Below, one piece after another: positions 1 to 6,563 of a stretch of DNA of 17,724 nucleotides (positions within the stretch are counted from its first letter, which is position 1; each line of letters begins with the position of its first letter). Made by a program: the position numbers and the translations under genes. The notes under the pieces were generated by a model, which saw nothing but the letters and a program-made list of their open reading frames with translations, was not told where the DNA came from and ran no database searches. Source of the DNA: Caulobacterales bacterium RIFOXYB1_FULL_67_16 (GTDB lineage: Bacteria; Pseudomonadota; Alphaproteobacteria; Caulobacterales; Caulobacteraceae); assembly GCA_001796045.1 (NCBI GenBank), contig MGLN01000179.1, positions 3,485 through 21,208 on the forward strand, written 5' to 3'.

Positions 1-469
1 GGGTGGACAGGCGGTCGCGGGTGACGATCTCGACGTCCGGGATCAGGCGGCGGATCAGGGGCTCCATGGTCCCGGCGCCCAGGAACATGGTTTCGAACCG
101 CCCGCGCGCGTGCAGCAGACGCTGGGTGAAGACGTGGCCTCGCTCCGGGTCAGCGACCAGCTGGATCTCGTCGATCGCCAGGAATTCGACCGACCGCTCC
201 AGCGGCATGGCCTCGACGGTGCAGACGAAATAATGGGGGCGCGGCGGGACGATCTTTTCCTCGCCGGTGATCAGGGCGACGGCGGCGGCTCCGCGCTGCT
301 TGACGATCCGCTCATAGATCTCGCGCGCCAGAAGCCGCAGGGGCAGACCGATCATGCCGGAGGCGTGGCCCAGCATCCGCTCGACCGCCAGATGGGTCTT
401 GCCGGTATTGGTTGGACCCAGCACCGCAGTGACGCGGGAGGGGGGGAGGCCTGCGGACCGGTCGCTCAT
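1..469 (-). CDS. Suv3-type SF2 RNA helicase, N-terminal part (partial)
   Basis: The 156 visible residues are the N-terminus; the rest lies beyond the left edge. The protein starts at ATG 469 on the minus strand. A P-loop GPTNTGKT occupies residues 18-25. The Walker B/box II is DEIQ (100-103) instead of DEAD, and it is preceded by TGEEK (68-72) and followed by LGAGTM (130-135) in the motif III position. This combination is typical of the mitochondrial Suv3/bacterial Suv3-like branch of DExH RNA helicases, which is widespread in Alphaproteobacteria and linked to RNA unwinding and turnover. The RecA-like domain 2 and any C-terminal extension cannot be seen. The gene is transcribed in the same direction as the two-component pair upstream of it, with 58 nt between them, so co-transcription is possible but not shown. 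Confidence 0.85.
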   Translation of the reverse strand, partial: MSDRSAGLPPSRVTAVLGPTNTGKTHLAVERMLGHASGMIGLPLRLLAREIYERIVKQRGAAAVALITGEEKIVPPRPHYFVCTVEAMPLERSVEFLAIDEIQLVADPERGHVFTQRLLHARGRFETMFLGAGTMEPLIRRLIPDVEIVTRDRLST

Positions 470-527
470 GACCCTTCCAAGTTGGCGATGATCGGGGCGC
501 GGCTCAAGGGCAAAGGCGCCCGTACCG

Positions 528-1139
528 TCAGGCCTCGGCCACGCTCAGTCCCATTCGGACCAGCATGGACAGGCTCGAGGCCTGCATCTTCTGCATCACC
601 TTGGCCCGGAAAATTTCCACCGTCCTGGGGCTGATGTCCAGGATAAGGGCGATCTCCTTATTCGACTTGCCGTCGATCAGGGCGTCGAACACCTGGCGTT
701 CGCGCGGGGTCAAGGTGGCCAGACGCATCGACGCCTGTTCACGGGCTTCGTTTTCCGTGCCGTGGCGCTCAAGCACGGCGAGGCAGCCTCGCACTGCTTC
801 CAATATTCTATTGGGATCGAAAGGTTTTTCCAGAAAATCGACGACGCCGGCCTTCATCAGCTGAACCGCAAGGGGTACGTCGGCGTGGCCCGTTATGACG
901 ATGACCGGCCAGGTGTCGCCCCGCAGGGTCCGCAGCCTTTGGATCAGCTCGGCGCCCTCGATCTGGGGCATACGCAGGTCGGTGATGACGCATGCGGCCT
1001 TTTCGTCCGGTAGAGCTTCCAGAAAAGCGGCGGCGCTGGGAAAACCTCTGGCCCGGATGCCTTCGCCTCGAAGCAGCAGCAGGAGCGAATCCCGCATGGC
1101 CTGATCATCATCGACGACGAAGACGGAATGGTCGGTCAT
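528..1139 (-). CDS. FixJ-family response regulator (REC + LuxR-type HTH)
   Basis: This 203-residue DNA-binding response regulator has a receiver domain at about 1-120. It carries the acidic pair D10/D11, phospho-acceptor D54 (in VITDLRMP), T83 and K105 (EKPF). A LuxR/FixJ-type helix-turn-helix follows at about 137-200, containing LTPRERQVFDAL and SNKEIA. Length and architecture match FixJ/TodT-type regulators. The start ATG lies inside the end of the kinase gene (4-nt ATGA overlap at 1136-1139), so the two are translationally coupled and form a cognate pair. The receiver is expected to be phosphorylated by that kinase and then to activate transcription. Its targets cannot be read from this window. 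I assign no symbol because classical FixJ implies a nitrogen-fixation or oxygen regulon that is not evident here. Confidence 0.9.
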   Translation of the reverse strand: MTDHSVFVVDDDQAMRDSLLLLLRGEGIRARGFPSAAAFLEALPDEKAACVITDLRMPQIEGAELIQRLRTLRGDTWPVIVITGHADVPLAVQLMKAGVVDFLEKPFDPNRILEAVRGCLAVLERHGTENEAREQASMRLATLTPRERQVFDALIDGKSNKEIALILDISPRTVEIFRAKVMQKMQASSLSMLVRMGLSVAEA

Positions 1140-2578
1140 GCGGCTTCGAGCTCCGAAACAGGGGAAAGACTGAAGGAGAAGGCGGCGCCCCCTAGGGCGC
1201 TGCGGCCAACGGCCAGGACGGCGTCATGGCTCTCCACGATCGAGCGGGTCACCGAAAGGCCAAGGCCCATGCCGCCCGCCTTGGTCGTCATCATGGGTTG
1301 GAAAATCCGATCCATCTGGTCTTCGGCTATGCCGGGCCCGTTGTCTTCGACGCGAATTTCATAACCCTCATGGGCCAGATTTCGGCCTGTGACCTTCACC
1401 ACGCCGCGTGAGCGGCCGCACACCGCGTCCACCGCGTTTCGCACCAGATTGGCGATCGCCTGCTGAAACTGGATGCGGTCCGCCAGCACCCGGTCGCCCG
1501 ACTGCTCGACGTCGATATGGATGTTCACGCCGGTGTCCTGGCGTATTAGGTCGAACAGGGGGGATAGATCCTCGATCATCGACGAGACCCGCTCTTCGCT
1601 GAGTTGGGGACCGCCCGTGGCGATCAGCTCGCGCATGCGACGGATGATGTCGCCGGCCCGCAGCAGCTGTGTCTTGGCCAGATCAAGGGTCCGGGTGGCG
1701 CTGTCTCCAAGCGGTCCGGCCCTCGCGATGTCGGCTTGACCCGCGTGAAGATAGACCGTCGCGGCCGTGAGAGGCTGGTTCAACTCGTGCGCCAGGGTGG
1801 CGGCCATTTCACCCAGAGAGTTCAGCCGCCAGCTCTTGCTGAGCTGCCCCATCAGCTCCCTCATGCGATCGTTGACGGCAAGGGCCTGGCGCTGATCCGC
1901 GAGGGACAGGATGACCCGCTCCTTGTCCCCGCCATGGCGGAGCAGGCTGGCGTGGATGATCAAAGGAACGATTTCGCCGTCCGGTCGGCGCGCCAGCCAA
2001 TACCCAGCGGACGGGGCAGGAAGCGCCTCGCCATTGGCGGTCTTGGTGAGGGCGCCCAGATTGAAGTCCGGCGCAAAGAGACTGAAGGCGCGGCCGAGGG
2101 CGTGCTTGGGCGCCACGCCTAACATCTCGGCTGCGGGGTCGGTGATGCGTAGAATATGTCCGGCCTCGTCCAGCGTCACCACGGGAACAGAGGTGAGGAT
2201 GCTGTGCAGAAGCGCCGTGCGGCTTGTGAGCCTGTGACAGACCTCGCCGACGATCAGGGCCACCATCACGAAGAGAAGTGTGTTGGCCGCAACCTCCATC
2301 AAGCCGGTCCGAACCGTGGTGATCAGATCGACGGCGACGGACAGGACGATGGCGACAAAAGTGGCGAGACGGTTCCCGATCAAGGCGGTCAGCATCACCG
2401 CGCCCAGCAGGGGCATATAGTGGACGTGTTCGACGCCTGACAGACCGACTTTGATTACAGCTGCAATCGATACGCAGACGCACGCAATAAGAACGCCGTT
2501 TTTCGGAAGGGTTAGGGCATATCGCCGGCTCGACCCTCTCGCAAATTCAGTAAAGACGTTCTCTTGCGTCCGTTTCAT
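1136..2578 (-). CDS. FixL-like membrane sensor histidine kinase (4 TM + PAS + HisKA/HATPase)
   Basis: The product is 480 residues. Four hydrophobic segments lie at about 28-46, 53-69, 70-90 and 95-114, a bundle resembling the KdpD-type DUF4118 region. A PAS-like domain follows at about 120-230, then HisKA with H264 in AHELNQPL, the N box NLVRNAVDA (378-386), G1 DNGPG (412-416) and a glycine-rich GGMGLGL G2 box near 435-441. The AHELNQPL box is characteristic of the FixL/DctB kinase group. In true FixL the PAS haem iron is held by a histidine in the F-helix. Here no histidine lies between H159 and H209, so haem binding is not supported. The kinase should autophosphorylate H264 and pass phosphate to the overlapping FixJ-type regulator. 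It reads leftward from an intergenic region shared with a rightward sensor gene. Confidence 0.9.
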   Translation of the reverse strand: MKRTQENVFTEFARGSSRRYALTLPKNGVLIACVCVSIAAVIKVGLSGVEHVHYMPLLGAVMLTALIGNRLATFVAIVLSVAVDLITTVRTGLMEVAANTLLFVMVALIVGEVCHRLTSRTALLHSILTSVPVVTLDEAGHILRITDPAAEMLGVAPKHALGRAFSLFAPDFNLGALTKTANGEALPAPSAGYWLARRPDGEIVPLIIHASLLRHGGDKERVILSLADQRQALAVNDRMRELMGQLSKSWRLNSLGEMAATLAHELNQPLTAATVYLHAGQADIARAGPLGDSATRTLDLAKTQLLRAGDIIRRMRELIATGGPQLSEERVSSMIEDLSPLFDLIRQDTGVNIHIDVEQSGDRVLADRIQFQQAIANLVRNAVDAVCGRSRGVVKVTGRNLAHEGYEIRVEDNGPGIAEDQMDRIFQPMMTTKAGGMGLGLSVTRSIVESHDAVLAVGRSALGGAAFSFSLSPVSELEAA

Positions 2579-2931
2579 GTAGGATCTCGCGGGTGCGAAA
2601 TCATCCTGCCGTGCCTTTGCCGCTTTTCTGACCCATTTTGTCTACCCGGCTCTGCTGCGGTGAAAAGCGGTTATTGATCGGCTGCGGCAAAGAACGCTGT
2701 TTATTGCACAGCTTCGCTTGGGTGTGCATTCTTCAACCCAGGCTTAATGGGGAATTCAGATTTCGTAGGGGGGCGGCCTTCCATGCTTCGCCGTGGCCTC
2801 CGGACGCATGCGCTGTGTCGGGGGCAGGGGGTTTTGAAGCCCACTGCGCCCCTAGGGGGACCTGATATCCGCGAGTCGTTGCGGCGTCGTCTTGTGAGTT
2901 TGTGCTGGCTTTCGAACGAGGGAGTGTTTGC
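2579..2931. other. Intergenic region between kinase and CHASE3 gene
   Basis: This 353-nt non-coding stretch separates two diverging genes and should hold promoters for both. It contains a shared upstream block (listed separately at 2744-2789) and a set of competing inverted repeats. CTTTGCCGCTTTTC at 2615-2628 can pair either with GAAAAGCGG at 2662-2670 or with GCGGCAAAG at 2684-2692. I saw no FNR/FixK-type TTGAT-N4-ATCAA site and no convincing small gene. Short open frames here have no ribosome-binding site or recognisable protein. Confidence 0.5.
2744..2789 (+). promoter_or_regulatory. Upstream regulatory block, copy 1 (CtrA-like half-sites)
   Basis: The block reads TTAA-N7-TTCAGATTTCGTA, then nine bases, then CCTTCCATGCTTC. 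A near copy lies upstream of the full-length receptor at 3722-3766. TTAA-N7-TTCA differs by one base from the CtrA consensus TTAA-N7-TTAA, and che genes in Caulobacter are under CtrA-linked cell-cycle control. The repetition in front of two paralogous genes argues for a real promoter or operator. The identity of the regulator is an inference. Confidence 0.45.
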
Positions 2932-3633
2932 ATGAAGATCTGGGGCGATGTCCCGCCGCGGCGCCAGTTGATGATGGCCTGGGCCGCCACCCTGGCCGTT
3001 CTGACCCTGATGGGGGCCTTGGTGCTGGCCAATCTCTTCGCCCTGCAGGCGGCCAATGCCGCCGTGGCGCGGGAGGAGAGATTGAACGCGGCGCTTGCGG
3101 ACGCCGAGTTCCGCATGGCTCGGCAGGAAAACTCCTACCGCGGCTATCTGCTCTCCGGCGAAACCTATTATGTCCGTCGGCTGGAAAGCCATAGCGAGGC
3201 TTTCAAGACTGCGATGGCGGCCGCGCGGACGGACACGCCGTCCGCCTATCGGGGCGAGGTCGATAAGGCGCTGCAGTCGGCTGAGGCTTGGCGGCTCAAT
3301 GTCGCGGTGGCCGGACAAAGGCTGATCGCTGAGGGCCGCCTGGCCGAAGCCGAGCGGCTGGTCAGCGAGATCGGCCAGTCGGAGCGGTATCTGGAGCCGG
3401 TCGACGGCGCGATCAATGCGCTCAAGGATGCGAACGGCGTCGCCCTGGAAGGCTCCCGCAGGGCGCAGACGCAGGCGGCCCGCAACGCCGTGATCGCCCT
3501 GACGGGGGGACTCGCCAGCGTCATTCTGCTGGCTCTGCTGATCGGCCTGGCCGCCAGTCGGATCGTCGCCGGTTCGACGATCGCCATGGTCGATCTCATG
3601 CAGAAGATCAGGCCCAAGAGCACTCCGGCCTGA
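2932..3633 (+). CDS. Stand-alone CHASE3 sensor module, truncated receptor paralogue
   Basis: The product is 233 residues: TM1 at about 13-35, a periplasmic CHASE3-type helical domain at about 36-182 (QENSYRGYLL at 65-74), and TM2 at about 186-212. It stops after residue 226 plus a seven-residue tail, at the point where the HAMP domain would begin. It has no HAMP and no methyl-accepting signalling domain. It aligns without a single gap to residues 1-226 of the next gene's product, sharing for example AEFR, QENS, RGYLL and MQK. I chose ATG 2932 because AGGGAG (2919-2924) sits 7 nt upstream and the N-termini then match. A start at 2902 would add ten unmatched residues. The open frame and good ribosome-binding site argue against simple decay. 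It could be a decoy, a heterodimer partner of the receptor, or a remnant of tandem duplication. Confidence 0.8.
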   Translation: MKIWGDVPPRRQLMMAWAATLAVLTLMGALVLANLFALQAANAAVAREERLNAALADAEFRMARQENSYRGYLLSGETYYVRRLESHSEAFKTAMAAARTDTPSAYRGEVDKALQSAEAWRLNVAVAGQRLIAEGRLAEAERLVSEIGQSERYLEPVDGAINALKDANGVALEGSRRAQTQAARNAVIALTGGLASVILLALLIGLAASRIVAGSTIAMVDLMQKIRPKSTPA

Positions 3634-3854
3634 TGTCTTGCGCCCGCCTGGCTCCGCTCCAATCCGCTATCCTGCTGAGCGAGAAGCATTTTCCCGCGAC
3701 GGCCAAGCTACGCATTCTTACCTAACCGGCGGTTCAGATTTCGTATTAATCATCCTTCCATCCTTCAAGAGCAGATGCGGCTTTAACGGCGGGGAGGGAG
3801 TGCTCCACCTCGCGGGTTTGGTTCGGGTCGTCGATTTGGCCTTGGGAGAGTCAG
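3634..3854 (+). other. Gap between CHASE3 module and receptor gene
   Basis: This 221-nt gap carries no gene. It holds the second copy of the shared regulatory block (3722-3766). No remnant of HAMP or signalling-domain coding sequence follows the stop of the truncated paralogue in any frame, so the truncation is clean. Confidence 0.5.
3722..3766 (+). promoter_or_regulatory. Upstream regulatory block, copy 2, before the che operon
   Basis: The block reads CTAA-N7-TTCAGATTTCGTA, then eight bases, then CCTTCCATCCTTC. It repeats the 2744-2789 block, with 13 identical bases in the core (3733-3745) and 12 of 13 in the second part (3754-3766). It lies about 90 nt before the receptor start, so it is the best candidate for the che operon promoter or operator. 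CtrA-like half-sites are one reading, with two deviations from TTAA-N7-TTAA here. Confidence 0.45.
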
Positions 3855-5813
3855 TTGAACTTCATTGAAAACATGCCGGTCGGGCGCAAGCTCGCTCTTG
3901 CTTTCGGGGTGGTCCTCGCGGCGATCGCCGTCATGGGCGCCGTCGTGACGGTCAATCTGTTTGCTCTTGAAAAGGCCGACGAAGCGCGGACTGTGGAGAA
4001 CAAGGTCAACCGCGCTCTTGCCACGGCTGAGTTCCGGCTTTCCAAGCAGGAGAACTCCCTGCGCGGCTATCTGCTGTCGCAGGATCCCTATTACGCCGAG
4101 CGGCTGGACGTTCACCGGGGCAAATATCGGGAAGCGCTCGAGGAAGCGCGCGCCGACCTTCCCGCCAACCAGAGCGCCATTGTCGACAAGGCCTTGCAGG
4201 CCAATGACGGCTGGTACGCAAACATCTTCGAAGTCGGCAAGACTCTGCTGGCCGAGGGCCGTCGTGACGAAGCGATCCAGATGGTCGGCCAGACCGGGAC
4301 CGCCGACAAGTACATCGAGCCCGTCGAGGCGGCGATCGACGAGCTGAAGACCAAGAACGCCGAGGCCCTGGAAGCGGCGCGCGTCGCCCAGGCCGCCGCG
4401 TCCCGCGCCGCGCTGATCGCCGTTGTGGCGGGTCTGGCCGGCGCCATTCTGATCGCTCTCGTGGCGGGCTTGATCGTCACGCGCGCCATCGTGCGGCCGA
4501 CCTTCAACATGATCGGCTATATGCAGAAACTGATGGGCGGGGATACGTCCGTTCAAATCCAGGGCGCCGATCGGAAGGACGAATTCGGCAAGATGGCCCA
4601 AGCGATCGTCGCCTTCCGCGACGCCGCCGTCGACAAGCTTCGCGTGGAGCAAGAGGCCGCCGCCACGCGCTCCATGTCTGAGCAGGAACGCATCGCCAAC
4701 GAGGCCGAAAAGGCGCGGATCGCTGAGGAAGATCGTGTGGCCCTGACCGCCCTGGCTGCGGGCTTGGCGGCCATGTCGAACGGCGACCTGACGCACCGCT
4801 TCACCGTCGAGGTGGCGCCGCGTTCGCAACAGCTGAAGGACGACTTCAACGCCGCCATCGCCCAGCTGCAGCAGGCGCTGAGCGTGGTGCTGAACAATGT
4901 GGCCGGCATCCGCTCGGGCGCCGGAGAGATTTCGCAGGCCGCCGACGACCTGTCGCGCCGCACCGAACAGCAGGCGGCCAGCCTGGAAGAGACCGCTGCG
5001 GCGCTCGACGAAATCACCGCAACGGTCAACAAGACGGCGTCCGGGGCGCGTCAGGCCTCCGACGTGGTTCAGGCGGCGAAGGGCGACGCTGAAAACTCCG
5101 GCGTCATCGTGCGTGACGCGGTGGAGGCCATGCAGGCCATCGAGGGCTCTTCCAACCAGATCAACCAGATCATCGGCGTCATCGACGAGATCGCCTTCCA
5201 GACAAACCTGCTGGCCCTGAACGCGGGGGTCGAGGCCGCCCGAGCGGGCGAGGCCGGTCGCGGCTTCGCGGTCGTGGCCTCGGAAGTCCGGGCCCTGGCC
5301 CAGCGTTCCGCGGAAGCGGCCAAGGAGATCAAGACCCTGATCTCGGCCTCAACGGCGCAGGTGGGATCGGGGGTCAAGCTGGTCGGCCAGACCGGGGAGG
5401 CTCTGCAGCGGATCGTGGACCGGGTGGCCGAGATCGACGGCCTGGTGTCGGAAATCGCCGCCTCGGCCCAAGAACAGGCGATCGGCCTGGCCGAGGTCAA
5501 CACCGCCGTCAACCAAATGGACCAGGTCACGCAACAGAATGCGGCCATGGTCGAACAGTCGACCGCCGCCAGCCATTCGCTGGCTCAGGAGGCGGAGGCG
5601 CTTCAGGCCTCGGTGGCCCAGTTCAAGGTGGGGTCGGGCGCGGACATCGCGCCGGCGGCCCGTCGGACCGCAGCGTCAGCCGCAGCCGCGCCGACGCCGG
5701 CAGCCGCACCGAGCAAGCCCGTCAGCCGTGTGATCCAGGCGCTCAAGTCCGTCGGTCGCGGCGGGGCCGCGCCCAAGGTCGAGGCGGAAGCCGACGGATG
5801 GGAAGAGTTCTGA
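3855..5813 (+). CDS. Methyl-accepting chemotaxis protein (CHASE3-HAMP-MCP), McpA-like
   Basis: This 652-residue transmembrane chemoreceptor has TM1 at about 13-35, a periplasmic CHASE3-type helical domain at 36-182 and TM2 at about 185-209. HAMP lies at about 210-262, a probable second HAMP-like segment at about 290-345, and a long coiled-coil signalling domain at about 350-590. The hairpin tip around 443-475 contains IAFQTNLLALNAGVEAARAG, the contact site for CheA and CheW. After an Ala/Pro-rich linker (about 591-646) the protein ends in GWEEF, matching the docking pentapeptide (as NWETF in E. coli) that tethers CheR/CheB. The start is TTG 3855, with GGGAGAG at 3844-3850. The first 45 residues then align with the upstream paralogue, whereas ATG 3873 would remove six of the aligned residues. 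It heads the che operon. By position it corresponds to Caulobacter McpA; the ligand is unknown. Confidence 0.92.
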   Translation: MNFIENMPVGRKLALAFGVVLAAIAVMGAVVTVNLFALEKADEARTVENKVNRALATAEFRLSKQENSLRGYLLSQDPYYAERLDVHRGKYREALEEARADLPANQSAIVDKALQANDGWYANIFEVGKTLLAEGRRDEAIQMVGQTGTADKYIEPVEAAIDELKTKNAEALEAARVAQAAASRAALIAVVAGLAGAILIALVAGLIVTRAIVRPTFNMIGYMQKLMGGDTSVQIQGADRKDEFGKMAQAIVAFRDAAVDKLRVEQEAAATRSMSEQERIANEAEKARIAEEDRVALTALAAGLAAMSNGDLTHRFTVEVAPRSQQLKDDFNAAIAQLQQALSVVLNNVAGIRSGAGEISQAADDLSRRTEQQAASLEETAAALDEITATVNKTASGARQASDVVQAAKGDAENSGVIVRDAVEAMQAIEGSSNQINQIIGVIDEIAFQTNLLALNAGVEAARAGEAGRGFAVVASEVRALAQRSAEAAKEIKTLISASTAQVGSGVKLVGQTGEALQRIVDRVAEIDGLVSEIAASAQEQAIGLAEVNTAVNQMDQVTQQNAAMVEQSTAASHSLAQEAEALQASVAQFKVGSGADIAPAARRTAASAAAAPTPAAAPSKPVSRVIQALKSVGRGGAAPKVEAEADGWEEF

Positions 5814-5886
5814 TGCCGCGCTCTTCAAGCCATATTTACCAACGGCATGCCAAGCTTGGTCTTGAGATGAAGGGAGGGCTGTTCCC

Positions 5887-6174
5887 GTGAGCGACGCCAT
5901 AGTGCTTGCGCCCGTGCTGGACATGAACGCCGCCGAGCCGCTGAAGGCCGAATTGCTGGCCAAGCGAGGGCAGGCGGTGACTCTCGACGCCTCCAATGTC
6001 GAACGACTGGGCGGTCTTTGTCTGCAGGTGTTGCTGTCGGCCAAGAAGACCTGGTCCGCCGACGGCGCCGATCTGACGATCGAACCCCGATCGGAAGGCT
6101 TTTCTGAACAATGGGCCGCCTTCGGCGCGCCCGATCTCAACGCTCAAGACCTCATTGAAGGAACGCTCGCGTGA
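5887..6174 (+). CDS. STAS-domain protein of the che operon
   Basis: This small 95-residue protein has the STAS (SpoIIAA/MlaB-like) pattern: VTLDASNVERLGGLCLQVLL at 31-50, followed by a second strand and amphipathic helix. It starts at GTG 5887 behind a strong GGGAGGG (5872-5878), 73 nt after the receptor gene. Its stop overlaps the cheY start by 4 nt (GTGA, 6171-6174). In Caulobacter the gene at this position is called cheX, but it is unrelated to the CheX phosphatase of Thermotoga and Borrelia, so I give no symbol. The phosphorylatable Ser/Thr of anti-sigma antagonists (the DSSG site) is replaced by LGG (41-43). That argues against a Ser-kinase switch and for a passive binding or scaffold role. 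Its biochemical function in chemotaxis is not established as far as I know. Confidence 0.85.
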   Translation: MSDAIVLAPVLDMNAAEPLKAELLAKRGQAVTLDASNVERLGGLCLQVLLSAKKTWSADGADLTIEPRSEGFSEQWAAFGAPDLNAQDLIEGTLA

Positions 6175-6536
6175 AAAAGACAGTGCTCACCGTCGATGAT
6201 TCCCGCACCATGCGCGACATGCTGCTGATGGCGCTGGAGGACGCAGGCTACAACGTCATCCAGGCGGTCGACGGCATCGACGGCCTTGAGACCCTGGCCG
6301 CGCAGGGCGCGGACGTGGTGATCACCGACATCAACATGCCCCGCATGGACGGCTTCGGCTTCATCGAGGGCATGCGCGCCGACCCGAACCATCGGACCAC
6401 GCCCTGCCTGGTGCTGACGACCGAGAGCGACGCCGAGAAGAAGGCTCGCGCCCGCGCCGCCGGCGCCACGGGCTGGATCGTCAAGCCCTTCGATCCGGTC
6501 AAGCTGGTCGACGCCGTCCGCCGCGTCGCGGCCTAA
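6171..6536 (+). CDS. cheY: Chemotaxis response regulator CheY (first of three)
   Basis: A single receiver domain of 121 residues without an output domain. It has the acidic pair D9/D10, phospho-acceptor D53 (VITDINMP), switch T83 and conserved K105 (VKPF). The switch aromatic that is Tyr106 in E. coli CheY is Trp102. It should accept phosphate from CheA and act at the flagellar motor switch or as a phosphate sink; which of the two CheYs does which cannot be told from sequence. It starts at GTG 6171, overlapping the STAS gene by 4 nt, so its translation is coupled. It corresponds to cheYI of Caulobacter by order. Confidence 0.93.
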   Translation: MKKTVLTVDDSRTMRDMLLMALEDAGYNVIQAVDGIDGLETLAAQGADVVITDINMPRMDGFGFIEGMRADPNHRTTPCLVLTTESDAEKKARARAAGATGWIVKPFDPVKLVDAVRRVAA

Positions 6537-6563
6537 CCCCAAAGATCGGTCGGGCCGCAAGCC

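Noticed and set aside
2579..2931. FNR/FixK box controlling the FixLJ-like pair
   Set aside because: TTGAT occurs at 2674-2678 but no ATCAA half-site follows at the required spacing.
2701..3318. Minus-strand 205-codon frame across the intergenic region and CHASE3 gene
   Set aside because: Begins antisense within a real gene and has no protein-like features.
3634..3854. Possible leftover signalling domain of the truncated paralogue (pseudogene reading)
   Set aside because: I compared the region with the receptor HAMP and signalling sequence and saw no residual similarity in any frame; the stop is clean and followed by promoter-like DNA.
3783..4829. Minus-strand 348-codon open frame opposite the receptor
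   Set aside because: Shadow of the receptor gene; His/Asp/Gly-rich with no recognisable fold and no ribosome-binding context.
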